From: Pseudomonas rhizophila
GTDB lineage: Bacteria > Pseudomonadota > Gammaproteobacteria > Pseudomonadales > Pseudomonadaceae
Direction: 5' to 3'
Length of the DNA: 64,000 nucleotides
NCBI RefSeq assembly: GCF_003033885.1
Contig: NZ_CP024081.1
Span: forward strand, 2,422,228-2,486,227
A model generated the notes under the pieces. It worked only from the letters and a program-made list of their open reading frames with translations. It did not search any database and had not been told where the DNA came from. Position 1 is the stretch's first letter. Each line of letters starts with the position of its first letter. The translations under genes were made by a program, and so were the position numbers. Positions 18,815 to 27,768 of this stretch are shown in pieces.

Positions 18815-20254
18815 ATGACCAACCTCTTGCTCTATCAACGTATTGCCCAACAACTGGCTGAAGACATCCGGCGCGGTGTGTATCAGCCCGGCGAACGTGT
18901 GCCTTCGGTGCGCAAGATGAGCTCGCAGCTCAACGTCAGCCATGCGACGGTGCTGCAGGCCTACGCCAACCTTGAAGATCAGGGGCTGATCCGTGCGCGG
19001 CCGCAGTCCGGTTACTACGTGCATCAAACCCCGGCCCTGACGGCGCCGACGCCGGACATCGCGCGGGTCGAGCGTCCGGGGCTGGTTACGCGCAGCAGCA
19101 TCATCCAGCAAGTGTTGGTTGAGTCGCGCCGCGAAGGGGTATTTCCCCTGGGCGCGGCGGTGCCGAGCGTCGACTACCTGCCTGTACGAGCGCTGCACCA
19201 GCAACTGGCCAAGGTCACGCGCTTCCACAGCCCGCGGGCGTTCAGCTACATGTTCAGCCCGGGCTTCGAACCCTTGCGCCGCCAAGTGGCGATTCGCATG
19301 CGCGATGCCGGGGTCGTGGTGGATCCCTCCGAGGTGGTGATCACTCACGGTTGCGTGGATGCGCTGCAAATGTCCTTGCGGGTGCTGACCCGGCCAGGAG
19401 ACCTGATCGCCGCCGAGTCGCCGACCTACTACGGCTTGCTGCAACTGGCGGATCTGCTGGGCCTCAAGGTCATCGAGATCCCCAGCGACCCGGTCACCGG
19501 CATGAGCCTGGAAGCCCTGCAACTGGCGGCCAATCAGTGGTCGATCAAGGCGCTGGTGCTGACCACGCGCTTGAGCAATCCCCTCGGTGGGACGATGCCC
19601 GAGGAGCGGCAAAAGCAACTGTTGCGCCTGGCCTCGGATTTCGACATCCAGATCGTTGAAGACGATATTTATGGCGAGTTGATGTTCGAGCAAGGACGCA
19701 CCAAGGCGCTCAAGGCCTATGACCGGTTGGACCGAGTCATTTACTGTTCGAGTTTTTCCAAGACGTTGTCACCGGGCGTGCGCATTGGTTGGATGATTGC
19801 CGGTAAATTCCAGCAGGAAATCCAACGGCTCCAGACCTTCAGCACGCACTCGGCATGCAGCGTCACGCAGATGGGCATCGCGGCGTACCTGGAAAATGGC
19901 GGCTATGATCGGCACTTGCGTTATATCCGCCAGGAGTACCGCAAAAACCTCAGTGCCTTTCAGTTGGCAGTGCAGCAATACTTTCCCGAAGGTACGCAAA
20001 TGAGCCGGCCTAATGGAGGCTTCATTCTGTGGGTCAGTCTGCCGGGGCGGGTCAACACCCAGGAGTTGCATGTACGGGCGTTGCAGCAAGGTATCAGCAT
20101 TGCACCAGGGCTGATTTTCAGTAACACCGAACAGTTCAACCATTGCATCCGCCTCAATTGCGGTACGCCTTGGAACCGCGAAGCTGAACGGGCCTTGATG
20201 ACGCTCGGCTTGCTGGCCACCCAACTGTGCCAGGAGACCACCAGCGGTTTTTGA
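18815..20254 (+). CDS. MocR-type regulator: GntR DNA-binding domain fused to aminotransferase domain
   Basis: 479 residues. The GntR winged helix lies at about 1-75 (GVYQPGERVPSVRKMSSQLN). The rest is a class I/II aminotransferase fold (about 100-470) with VEDDIYGEL for the PLP ring and the Schiff-base Lys in YCSSFSKTLSPGVRIGW. MocR/PdxR proteins use PLP or a PLP-amino-acid adduct as effector and usually act as regulators, not enzymes. The target is not obvious: no amino-acid or vitamin B6 gene is adjacent. It has its own promoter region after the upstream terminator. Confidence 0.88.
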   Translation: MTNLLLYQRIAQQLAEDIRRGVYQPGERVPSVRKMSSQLNVSHATVLQAYANLEDQGLIRARPQSGYYVHQTPALTAPTPDIARVERPGLVTRSSIIQQVLVESRREGVFPLGAAVPSVDYLPVRALHQQLAKVTRFHSPRAFSYMFSPGFEPLRRQVAIRMRDAGVVVDPSEVVITHGCVDALQMSLRVLTRPGDLIAAESPTYYGLLQLADLLGLKVIEIPSDPVTGMSLEALQLAANQWSIKALVLTTRLSNPLGGTMPEERQKQLLRLASDFDIQIVEDDIYGELMFEQGRTKALKAYDRLDRVIYCSSFSKTLSPGVRIGWMIAGKFQQEIQRLQTFSTHSACSVTQMGIAAYLENGGYDRHLRYIRQEYRKNLSAFQLAVQQYFPEGTQMSRPNGGFILWVSLPGRVNTQELHVRALQQGISIAPGLIFSNTEQFNHCIRLNCGTPWNREAERALMTLGLLATQLCQETTSGF

Positions 20255-20343
20255 TAGAAACTGGCGGCTCCTGCCTGATGTGCTTGTCAGCGGCTGAGTA
20301 ACAGGCGAGCATGGGGATCTCTGCCGTAAGTGCCGTAGTGTCT

Positions 20344-20820
20344 ATGAAAGCCATTGCTCCTGCCGCCTGGGTTTTGATCGGCCTGTTGACTGCCTTCCCT
20401 TCGGAAGGTGTCGTGGCTGCGTCGGCGCAGGAGAAACCGGCCGCCAGTGCCACTAAAAGCGCCTCGAAGAAAAAACCGGCAGTTGTTAAAAAAGCGCCGG
20501 CTAAAAAAGCTGCGGTAGCGAAGAAAAAACGGGCCCCTGTCGCCTCCAAGAGTCAATCTGCCCGCGAGGTCGCCAAAACCCGGTTACCGCCGGCCAAGCT
20601 GGATTTGAGCCTGCCTCAAGACATGGTCGAGGATCTGCAGCCTCCGGGGGCGGTGCCGTTACCCAAGCGTGAGCCTTTGTTGCCCTCCATGTTTGGGGAA
20701 AAACCGGGCCCGTTCCAACTCAATGGCCGTTTGCTGAGCAATGAAATGCAATTGCCGTTGCGCAATCAGGAGCGCAATGAAGTCGAAGGCGCGGCGTTGG
20801 ATTTCGAATTCAAGCAGTAA
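20344..20820 (+). CDS. Exported Lys/Ala-rich protein of unknown function
   Basis: 158 residues from ATG 20344 (an ATG at 20311 is in frame). A signal peptide or anchor (about 1-26, APAAWVLIGLLTAF) is followed by a KKPAVVKKAPAKKAAVAKKK-type low-complexity segment (about 42-70) like those of histone H1-like tails. After it comes a more conserved-looking C-terminal part (LDLSLPQDMVEDLQPPGAVP and LNGRLLSNEMQLPLRNQERN). Genome annotators often call such proteins translation initiation factor 2 because of the KA-rich stretch, which is misleading. It is probably periplasmic; the function is unknown. Confidence 0.7.
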   Translation: MKAIAPAAWVLIGLLTAFPSEGVVAASAQEKPAASATKSASKKKPAVVKKAPAKKAAVAKKKRAPVASKSQSAREVAKTRLPPAKLDLSLPQDMVEDLQPPGAVPLPKREPLLPSMFGEKPGPFQLNGRLLSNEMQLPLRNQERNEVEGAALDFEFKQ

Positions 20821-20958
20821 TCCTCCCATCTCGCCGCTGACTGTAGGGTCATCCTGGCGTACAAGAAAAAACACACGGACGGTAATTTAAAACGAGTGTT
20901 TTAGCCGTTACTCTGTGTTCTGTTACCAATCATTACTTGTCGTGAGGATGTTGTCGTC

Positions 20959-21213
20959 ATGAAATGCCGCGAAGGCTGTGGCGCCTGCTGCATCGCCCCT
21001 TCCATCAGTTCGCCGATTCCTGGCATGCCCCACGGCAAGCCGGCGGGCGAACGTTGTGTGCAGCTGTCAGTCGATAACCTGTGCCAGATCTTCGGCCAGC
21101 CGGAGCGGCCGAGGGTGTGCTCGGCGTTCGAGGCCGACATCGAGGTCTGCGGCAACAGCTCTGAAGACGCCATCCGGCTGATCGGTTGGTGGGAGCAAAT
21201 CACGGCAGCGTAA
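20959..21213 (+). CDS. YkgJ family cysteine-cluster protein
   Basis: 84 residues with the YkgJ/UPF0153 zinc- or iron-chelating pattern: MKCREGCGACC at the N-terminus, then CVQL, NLCQIF, RVCSAF and EVC, eight cysteines in all, and the conserved GMPHGKPAG loop. The family is thought to bind metal through the cysteines; its physiological role is not established. A GTGAGGATG segment precedes the ATG. The gene stands alone, followed in the same direction by a START-domain gene about 38 bases later, and may be co-transcribed with it. Confidence 0.87.
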   Translation: MKCREGCGACCIAPSISSPIPGMPHGKPAGERCVQLSVDNLCQIFGQPERPRVCSAFEADIEVCGNSSEDAIRLIGWWEQITAA

Positions 21214-21250
21214 TGGGCCAGTTCGGAACTTCGATAACAAGGAAAAAACT

Positions 21251-21859
21251 ATGGGTTCGCTGCATCGTATGGCTGTGTTGTGTGGTTTGACCGTGCTGCT
21301 GGCAACGGCTACCGCCCAGGCAGAAGACTGGAAAGTCGCCAAGGAAGAGGATGGCATCAAGGTTTCCCTCAGTGAAGTGGCCGGTTCCAAGTACAAGGCC
21401 TACCAAGGCGTGACCGTCATGAAAACCACCATGGCCAAGCTGCAAGCGCTTCAGGAAGACGTTTCGGCTGCCTGTGCCTGGATTCACGAATGCAAGAGCC
21501 AGGAGCTGCTCAAGCATGAAGGGGACCAGAGCTGGACCTACACCCAGTTCAACACGCCCTGGCCGGTTACCCCGCGGGACTCGGTGTTGCAAGTGACCAC
21601 CGTCAAAGGTGCCGATGGCAGCCTGACCCGCAACCTCAAGGGCGTGCCAACCTACCGGCCTGAAAAAAAGGGTTTTGTGCGGGTCACTCAAGTTGAAGGC
21701 TTCTGGAAATTCACGCCCAAGGACGCCGGTCAGGTCGAAGTGATCTATCAGGTCCACACCGAACCAGGTGGCGATGTTCCTTCCTGGCTGGCCAACAAGT
21801 TCGTGGTGGATGCGCCGTTCAATACGTTGAAAGCCTTGAAAGCACGTGCCGAGAAATAA
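21251..21859 (+). CDS. Exported START-domain protein
   Basis: 202 residues: a signal peptide (about 1-24, LCGLTVLLATATAQA) followed by one START/lipid-transfer domain (about 25-200). The domain starts EDWKVAKEEDGIKVSLSEVA and includes the CAWIHECKSQELL and PWPVTPRDSVLQV segments seen in bacterial START proteins. It is predicted periplasmic and to bind a hydrophobic ligand; neither ligand nor phenotype can be deduced. A rho-independent terminator lies directly after the stop. Confidence 0.85.
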   Translation: MGSLHRMAVLCGLTVLLATATAQAEDWKVAKEEDGIKVSLSEVAGSKYKAYQGVTVMKTTMAKLQALQEDVSAACAWIHECKSQELLKHEGDQSWTYTQFNTPWPVTPRDSVLQVTTVKGADGSLTRNLKGVPTYRPEKKGFVRVTQVEGFWKFTPKDAGQVEVIYQVHTEPGGDVPSWLANKFVVDAPFNTLKALKARAEK

Positions 21860-21874
21860 TCGCCGACGCTGCAT

Positions 21875-21904
21875 GAAAAACCGCCCGTGAGGCGGTTTTT
21901 TTTA
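21875..21904 (+). terminator. Rho-independent terminator of the START gene
   Basis: AAAACCGCC-CGTGA-GGCGGTTTT followed by a long T run. Confidence 0.92.
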
Positions 21905-21997
21905 TGGCAGCCGTCCAACGACTGAGCGGAACGATTGTTCAGCCCTGAATGTCGAGATAGAGGTAAGCCAGGCCCTGAATTGATCGAGGAGACACCG

Positions 21998-22234
21998 ATG
22001 CAAAAGTGGGAAATCACTTTCGTTGATGATCACGGCGAAGCCATCGCCGAGCGGTTCGACTATGAACAGGAGCCCACGATGGAGCAGGCTGCGCAGTTGA
22101 TTCGCCAAAAGCTGCTCCCCGTACCCGCCAAGCTTGATCTCAATGACCTGGAGGGCCGCACCGCAGACCCTACGGTCAAGAATCTCAAATCCCAGCACAG
22201 TATCGAAATCATCAGCATTACACCGATTTCATGA
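21998..22234 (+). CDS. Small conserved hypothetical protein
   Basis: 78 residues from ATG 21998, after GAGGAGAC. The cytoplasmic, acidic sequence (MQKWEITFVDDHGEAIAERF) suggests a small alpha/beta fold: a first strand, a helix (MEQAAQLIRQKLL) and a last strand ending EIISITPIS. It has no signal, cysteine or known motif. I do not recognise the family; its codon use and strong ribosome site argue for a real gene. The frame is open upstream to 21935 but has no better start. Confidence 0.65.
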   Translation: MQKWEITFVDDHGEAIAERFDYEQEPTMEQAAQLIRQKLLPVPAKLDLNDLEGRTADPTVKNLKSQHSIEIISITPIS

Positions 22235-22435
22235 AGTCACTGCCTGGCCCCGCTTGGCAGTGACCACTACTTGCAGCTACTCTGCAATTGAGATCAGCGA
22301 AAGGATCGCTTAGGTCCGGTCTTGTCAGCTACATGCTTGTGTCCCGACGGTAATTTGATGCCGTATCGCTGCAACCCAAGGGTTGCCCGCACGGGAAGAC
22401 GGAAAGTCTATCCATCGGTTTGAGGAGGACGTTTC

Positions 22436-22777
22436 ATGAGCACAGCCTATCAAGAAGACATCAGCACCAGTGTGCTTCGCCGCATGAAAGAAGGCGGTTT
22501 CGATTTCTCACAATTCCATCCCATCGAGTTCTACGCCATTTTCCCGGATGAGGAGCGGGCGCGCAGGGCGGCAGGTCAATTTCGGGGTGAGTCATTGAAT
22601 GCACAGATCAGCGCACGGGATGACGGCGCCTGGTCATTGGAGTTGAGCCGGGTGATGTACGCCACCTACGATGACATTGGAGACTTCGAACAAAACTTCG
22701 AGGCGGTAGTGGAACCTTTGGGTGGCATCATCGAGGGGTGGGGCGTCAAACAGGAAATACGGCGCCTGCACGCCTGA
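22436..22777 (+). CDS. rraB: RNase E inhibitor RraB family protein
   Basis: 113 residues matching the RraB (DUF1260) fold: EDISTSVLRRMKEGGFDFSQ at the N-terminus, the HPIEFYAIFPDEERARRAA strand-helix unit, and the closing LSRVMYATYDDIGDFEQNFE and EGWGVKQE motifs. In E. coli RraB binds the scaffold region of RNase E and alters the degradosome. This copy is shorter than the E. coli protein and lacks its acidic tail, which is common in Pseudomonas relatives, so the inhibitory role is inferred from family. A strong GAGGAGG site lies upstream and the gene appears monocistronic. Confidence 0.8.
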   Translation: MSTAYQEDISTSVLRRMKEGGFDFSQFHPIEFYAIFPDEERARRAAGQFRGESLNAQISARDDGAWSLELSRVMYATYDDIGDFEQNFEAVVEPLGGIIEGWGVKQEIRRLHA

Positions 22778-22872
22778 CCGTTCATTCACGCAACCCGAGC
22801 AACGGCTGACCCATGTGTCGGCCGTTTTCATAGGTGTGCTCCCACCGGGTCACCTCAGGCACAAAACCGACT

Positions 22873-23685
22873 TCATGGGGCCAACGGCTGTTTACGCCCC
22901 GCCATGTGCTTGAGATACCCCACCAGCAGATCCAGCTCCGCATCCGGCAGCACGGTGGCCGAGAACGCCGGCATCTTCCCTTGGGGCCAGCGACGCAGGC
23001 TTTGTGGGTCGCGGATATAGCGCTTGAGGAAATCCCCGGAAAAGTACTCGGTAGGATTGAAGGGGATGTTCAGGTCCGGGCCAAACTGCGCGTCGCCTGC
23101 GCCGTTGAGCCGATGGCAAGCCAGGCAGTTTTTCTGGAACAGTTCAAAGCCCTTATAGACCGGGTCATCCTGGGTCACCGTGGGTGCTGGCAGCAGGGCA
23201 GGGAAGCGCTCGGCTACCGCTGACAGGCGCTTGATGGTCGCCACCGCGTACGGCCATTGTTCGGGGCTGATGTGACCTGCCTGGGGGTTGGTCCAGACCA
23301 GATAGAAGGGCCCGGCGCTGCCCTTGCCTTCACCCAGTGGGGGCCAGGGGTGGGCCGGGTCTTCGATCGCCAGCCAGGCTCGCGCGCCGTTTGTGTTGAG
23401 TAACGGTGCTGCGGGCAATTCGGCGGCAAATCCTTCCAGCGCCACGGCCTGGAGATGGTCGTCGGGCTCGACGCCAGTCAACAGCGCTGTCAGCGGCACG
23501 GCGCGATAATTCATCGGTTTTTTGTAGGAAACGTCTTCAGCGATCTGGATCGTTCGAGCGTCAGGATGCTGGAGCAGTTCTTCGGTCTGCCAGGTGCGGG
23601 CAGTCGTGCCCAGCTCCAGCACCAGCTGCGCGGCAAACAAGGGCGTGCTGAGCAGCAGCGCGCCGAACACAATGAGAACTTTCAC
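22873..23685 (-). CDS. Periplasmic c-type cytochrome (mono-haem)
   Basis: 270 residues: a signal peptide (about 1-18, VLIVFGALLLSTPLFA), an N-terminal beta-rich region of molybdopterin-oxidoreductase-like type (about 20-165, TIQIAEDVSYKKPMNYRAVP) and a C-terminal cytochrome c domain (about 180-262). The haem motif CLACH has an axial Met expected in GKMPAF. It is exported and probably passes electrons in the periplasm. The redox partner is not encoded next to it. The two-part layout is unusual enough that the N-terminal part deserves its own domain search. Confidence 0.82.
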   Translation of the reverse strand: MKVLIVFGALLLSTPLFAAQLVLELGTTARTWQTEELLQHPDARTIQIAEDVSYKKPMNYRAVPLTALLTGVEPDDHLQAVALEGFAAELPAAPLLNTNGARAWLAIEDPAHPWPPLGEGKGSAGPFYLVWTNPQAGHISPEQWPYAVATIKRLSAVAERFPALLPAPTVTQDDPVYKGFELFQKNCLACHRLNGAGDAQFGPDLNIPFNPTEYFSGDFLKRYIRDPQSLRRWPQGKMPAFSATVLPDAELDLLVGYLKHMAGRKQPLAP

Positions 23686-23820
23686 GAGGGTCGTCTTCCA
23701 TGTCGAGGGAGTGCCGCAAAGGTTGGCACAGCCACCGCGACTCGAACAACGAACTCGTCACATTTTTTGATGATACAAGCGCTACCGCTTGCCGATGGTA
23801 CAGGCACCCGCGCGCCGGAT

Positions 23821-23916
23821 TCAGCCGATCACCTTGGTGATATTCGGCACAATCAACAGCAGCGTCGTGGCGAAGAGAATGAGTCCGGCTTGGCGAACTT
23901 TCGAATGTTTGAACAT
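23821..23916 (-). CDS. 31-residue single-pass membrane microprotein
   Basis: A very short frame, MFKHSKVRQAGLILFATTLL and on to VPNITKVIG: a basic N-terminus, one helix of about 18 hydrophobic residues, and a short polar tail. AAGGCGGG stands before the ATG. The start codon and positive-inside pattern are what one expects of a real small membrane protein, but no family is recognised. The frame is open further upstream to 24009; that part reads like noncoding sequence. Confidence 0.5.
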   Translation of the reverse strand: MFKHSKVRQAGLILFATTLLLIVPNITKVIG

Positions 23917-24302
23917 GGCTGACCCGCCTTTTTTGTTATTTCCTGAGGCCAGCCTGCATATCTCCTGACGGCTGGCGTTGCACTTCCTGTCTGACAAGCG
24001 CCTCGGCAAAACCCGACGACTATCTTGTACAAGGATTACATTAGGGGCCGCAGCCGCCTTGGCTTAGATCCAATTCGTATTAGTTTGCTGCCGTCCGCTC
24101 TTAAAGTGATATGAGGCCTAGTGCCACCTTCGTGAAGGCCCTTTTGCTAGACACTTTGCTCACCTGAATCGGTTAACCCGATAGCATGCTACCGTTCGTC
24201 TGAGCGTGGCCGTCAACGTCGTTGAGCACTGCGGTCATTGAATCTCGGGCCGCTGGGCTTATGGTTGGAGCCATTGCATTGTCCCAGTGGTTTGAGGATG
24301 TC
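23917..24302. other. Intergenic region before the beta-oxidation operon
   Basis: 386 bases without a convincing gene. It must carry the promoter of the thiolase gene and that of the small membrane protein on the other strand. I see no PsrA-type CAAAC/GTTTG site, no terminator and no clear -35/-10 pair. GGTTAACCCGATAGC (about 24172) is the most promoter-like AT step. A frame open from 24222 into the thiolase is an extension, not a gene. Confidence 0.5.
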
Positions 24303-25508
24303 ATGACCGAAGCTTTGATTTTTGACGCATTACGCACCCCCCGTGGCAAGGGCAAGGCCGATGGCGCTTTGCACAGCGTCAAGCCGGTGAACCTGGTGGG
24401 CGGCCTGCTCACTGCCCTGCAGCAGCGCATGGGCCTGGACACCAGTCAGGTTGACGATATCGTGCTCGGTTGCGTGACGCCGATAGGTGATCAGGGCGCC
24501 GACATCGCCAAGACCGCCGCGCTGATCGCCGATTGGGATGTCAGCGTGGCAGGCGTGCAGCTCAACCGGTTCTGCGCCTCGGGCCTGGAAGCGGTGAACC
24601 TGGCGGCGATGAAAGTGCGCTCCGGGTTCGAGGATCTGGTGGTGGCCGGAGGTGTCGAATCCATGTCTCGCGTGCCCATGGGCAGCGACGGCGGCGCTTG
24701 GGCGCTGGATCCTCAATCCAACCTGCAGGGCCACTTCACACCTCAGGGCATCGGTGCTGACCTGATCGCAACCCTGGAGGGCTTCAGCCGCGAGGACGTC
24801 GATGCTTTCGCGCTGCACTCCCAGCAAAAGGCCGCCCGGGCCCGGGCCGACGGTTCGTTCAACAAATCCCTGGTGGCGGTGCGGGACCAGAATGGCATCG
24901 TGCTGCTGGATCACGACGAATTCATCCGTGCGGACTCGACTCTGGAGGGCCTGGGCAAGCTCAAGCCGAGTTTCGAAGCCATGGGCCAGATGGGCTTCGA
25001 CGCTACGGCGCTGCGGGTCTACAGCCATGTGGAACGGATCAATCATGTCCACACGCCGGGCAACAGTTCCGGCATCGTCGATGGGGCGGCGCTGATGCTG
25101 ATCGGTTCCGAAGCCAAGGGGCAGGCGCTGGGGCTGCAACCGCGGGCGCGGATCGTCGCCACGGCTGTCACCAGCACCGATCCGACCATCATGCTCACCG
25201 GCCCGGCGCCGGCTACCCGCAAGGCTCTGGTCAAGGCTGGGCTGCGGGTGGAGGACATCGACCTGTTCGAAGTCAACGAAGCGTTCGCCTCAGTGGTGCT
25301 CAAGTTCATCAAGGACATGGCCATCGACCCCGCCAAGGTCAACGTCAACGGCGGCTCCATCGCCATGGGGCATCCCTTGGGGGCTACAGGCTGCGCAATT
25401 CTCGGCACCTTGCTCGATGAGTTAGAGGCGCGTCACCTGCGCTATGGCCTGGCGACGCTGTGTGTCGGCGGCGGCATGGGCATTGCCACCGTTATTGAAC
25501 GTCTCTGA
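24303..25508 (+). CDS. Acetyl-CoA C-acyltransferase (thiolase)
   Basis: 401 residues, a usual thiolase length. The nucleophile Cys91 lies in [35 protein letters not shown] with the catalytic His, and LCVGGGMG with the second Cys (about 387) complete the active site. It cleaves 3-ketoacyl-CoA with CoA to acetyl-CoA and a shortened acyl-CoA. I start at ATG 24303 (GAGG site) and not at the upstream in-frame start. The next gene, a FadB-like enzyme, begins 25 bases later, so the two form a beta-oxidation pair. Confidence 0.9.
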   Translation: MTEALIFDALRTPRGKGKADGALHSVKPVNLVGGLLTALQQRMGLDTSQVDDIVLGCVTPIGDQGADIAKTAALIADWDVSVAGVQLNRFCASGLEAVNLAAMKVRSGFEDLVVAGGVESMSRVPMGSDGGAWALDPQSNLQGHFTPQGIGADLIATLEGFSREDVDAFALHSQQKAARARADGSFNKSLVAVRDQNGIVLLDHDEFIRADSTLEGLGKLKPSFEAMGQMGFDATALRVYSHVERINHVHTPGNSSGIVDGAALMLIGSEAKGQALGLQPRARIVATAVTSTDPTIMLTGPAPATRKALVKAGLRVEDIDLFEVNEAFASVVLKFIKDMAIDPAKVNVNGGSIAMGHPLGATGCAILGTLLDELEARHLRYGLATLCVGGGMGIATVIERL

Positions 25509-25533
25509 GCCCCGATTTCAAGGAATACTTTTC

Positions 25534-27678
25534 ATGAGCGATGCCATCCGTTACGAAACCGGCCAGGACCGGATCGTCGTCCTGACCCTGGACATGCCAG
25601 GCCAGAGCGCCAACACCATGAATGCGACGTACCGCGAGGCCATGGCTGCCTGCGTCGCTCGGTTGACCGCCGAAAAAGACTCGATTGCCGGGGTGATCAT
25701 TACCTCGGCCAAGAAGACCTTCTTCGCTGGCGGTGACCTCAACGAACTGGTCAAGGTCGGTAAACCCCAAGCCAAGGCATTCTATGAAATGGTGCTCGGC
25801 CTCAAGGCGCAACTGCGTGCCCTGGAAACCCTGGGAAAACCGGTGGTGGCGGCCATCAATGGCGCGGCCCTGGGCGGCGGCTGGGAAATCTGCCTGGCTT
25901 GCCATCATCGTGTGGCGCTGGATCACCCGTCGGTGCAGATTGGCTTGCCGGAAGTCACCCTGGGCCTGTTGCCAGGTGGCGGCGGGGTGGTGCGGATGGT
26001 GCGGTTGCTTGGCTTGGAGAAAGCCTTGCCGTATTTGCTCGAGGGCAAGAAGGTGCGCCCGCAACAGGCACTGCAGGCCGGTCTGATCGATGAGCTGGCG
26101 GTGGATCGCGAGGACCTGCTGAGCAAGTCCAGGGCCTGGATTCTCGCCAACCCCAGCGTGGTCCAACCTTGGGATGCGAAAGGCTATCAGATCCCGGGTG
26201 GCACGCCGTCTCACCCGAAAGTCGCGCAAATGCTGGCGATAGCACCTTCCATCCTGCGCAACAAAACCCAGGGTTGCCTGCCCGCGCCGGAGAAAATTCT
26301 CTGCGCGGCAGTGGAAGGTGCCCAGGTGGATTTCGACACCGCCCACGTGATCGAAACCCGCTACTTCACTGAGCTGACCACTGGCCAGGTGGCCAAGAAC
26401 CTGATCGGCACTTTCTGGTTCCAGCTCAACGAAATCAAGGCCGGCGGTTCGCGCCCGCAGGGCTTTGCACCTTATCTGACTCAAAAAGTCGGGGTGCTCG
26501 GCGCTGGCATGATGGGGGCTGGTATCGCCTACGTCAGCGCCATGGCCGGGATTGCGGTGGTGCTCAAGGACGTCAGCCTTGCCGCCGCCGAGAAAGGCAA
26601 GGCCCGTACGGCGGCGCTGCTGGATAAGAAGGTCGCCCGCGGGCAGCTCACCGTCGAGCAGTGCGAAGCCACGCTGGCGCGGATTCAAACCACTGACAGC
26701 GACGCGGACCTGGCCGGTTGCGATCTGGTCATTGAGGCGGTGTTTGAGGATCGCGCCCTGAAAGCCAGCGTCACAGCCGCTGCCCAAGCGGTTGTTGGGG
26801 CGGACGCGGTGCTCGCCTCCAACACCTCGACCCTGCCCATCACCGGTCTGGCGACGGCTGTACCGGATCAGACGAAGTTCATCGGCCTGCATTTCTTCAG
26901 CCCGGTGGAGAAAATGCCTCTGGTGGAAATCATCAGGGGCGCCCGTACCAGCGGCGAGACCCTGGCACGAGGTTTCGATTTCGTTCTGCAAATCAACAAG
27001 ACGCCGATCGTGGTCAACGACAGTCGTGGTTTCTTCACCTCTCGGGTATTCGGCACCTTTACCAACGAAGGCATCGCCATGCTGGGTGAGGGCGTGAGTG
27101 CGCCGATGATCGAGACCGAGGCGCGCAAGGCCGGGATGCCGGTGGGGCCTCTGGCGATCTCTGACGAAGTTTCCCTCAGCCTGATGAGCCATATCCGCGC
27201 GCAAACCGCCAAAGACCTGCAAGCGGAAGGGCAAACGCCGATCGAGCACCCGGCGTTCGCCGTGATTGACCTGCTGCTCAACGAATACAAGCGGCCAGGC
27301 AAAGCCGCCGGGGCCGGTTTCTACGAGTATCCGGCCAACGGGCAGAAACACCTGTGGCCGGAGCTCAAGCATCGTTTCGAGAAAGCCGACGGGCAGATTT
27401 CGCCTCAGGATATCCGCGATCGCCTGCTGTTCATCCAGGCTCTGGAAACCGTGCGCTGCGTAGAGGAGGGCGTGCTCACCTCCACGGCGGACGCCAACGT
27501 CGGCTCGATATTCGGTATCGGTTTCGCCGCCTGGACCGGCGGTGCGTTGCAGTTCATCAACCAGTACGGCCTGCGGGATTTTGTCGCCCGCGCTCAGTAT
27601 CTGGCCGAGCAGTATGGCGAGCGATTTTCACCACCGGCCTTGTTGCTGGAGAAAGCCGCCAGGCAAGAACTGTTCTGA
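25534..27678 (+). CDS. FadB-like multifunctional enzyme: enoyl-CoA hydratase / 3-hydroxyacyl-CoA dehydrogenase
   Basis: 714 residues, as in FadB/FadJ. The N-terminal crotonase domain (about 1-200) has the oxyanion loop NGAALGGGWEICLACHHRVA and the catalytic Glu region VQIGLPEVTLGLLPGGGG. A NAD-binding domain follows (GVLGAGMMGAGIAYVSAMAG, about 320-340) with GLHFFSPVEKMPLVEI, then the C-terminal dehydrogenase domains with the GFFTSRVFGTFTNEG segment. It hydrates enoyl-CoA and oxidises the 3-hydroxyacyl-CoA, feeding the thiolase encoded upstream. The A-before-B order differs from classical fadBA, so this is a second, paralogous set whose chain-length preference is unknown. Confidence 0.9.
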   Translation: MSDAIRYETGQDRIVVLTLDMPGQSANTMNATYREAMAACVARLTAEKDSIAGVIITSAKKTFFAGGDLNELVKVGKPQAKAFYEMVLGLKAQLRALETLGKPVVAAINGAALGGGWEICLACHHRVALDHPSVQIGLPEVTLGLLPGGGGVVRMVRLLGLEKALPYLLEGKKVRPQQALQAGLIDELAVDREDLLSKSRAWILANPSVVQPWDAKGYQIPGGTPSHPKVAQMLAIAPSILRNKTQGCLPAPEKILCAAVEGAQVDFDTAHVIETRYFTELTTGQVAKNLIGTFWFQLNEIKAGGSRPQGFAPYLTQKVGVLGAGMMGAGIAYVSAMAGIAVVLKDVSLAAAEKGKARTAALLDKKVARGQLTVEQCEATLARIQTTDSDADLAGCDLVIEAVFEDRALKASVTAAAQAVVGADAVLASNTSTLPITGLATAVPDQTKFIGLHFFSPVEKMPLVEIIRGARTSGETLARGFDFVLQINKTPIVVNDSRGFFTSRVFGTFTNEGIAMLGEGVSAPMIETEARKAGMPVGPLAISDEVSLSLMSHIRAQTAKDLQAEGQTPIEHPAFAVIDLLLNEYKRPGKAAGAGFYEYPANGQKHLWPELKHRFEKADGQISPQDIRDRLLFIQALETVRCVEEGVLTSTADANVGSIFGIGFAAWTGGALQFINQYGLRDFVARAQYLAEQYGERFSPPALLLEKAARQELF

Positions 27679-27768
27679 CTGACAGGGGAAGGGGCTTGCC
27701 TTGGGACGGTATTTCAAGGCACGCTCAGGGGGTGTGCAATATTCCCATCATCGTGTCAGGTATTTTTT

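Noticed and set aside
24222..24302. Upstream extension of the thiolase frame
   Set aside because: The extra 27 codons lack family similarity, while ATG 24303 has a ribosome site and starts the conserved [10 protein letters not shown].
25492..27372. 626-codon open frame opposite the FadB-like gene
   Set aside because: A GC-rich antisense shadow; the plus-strand gene has intact motifs throughout.
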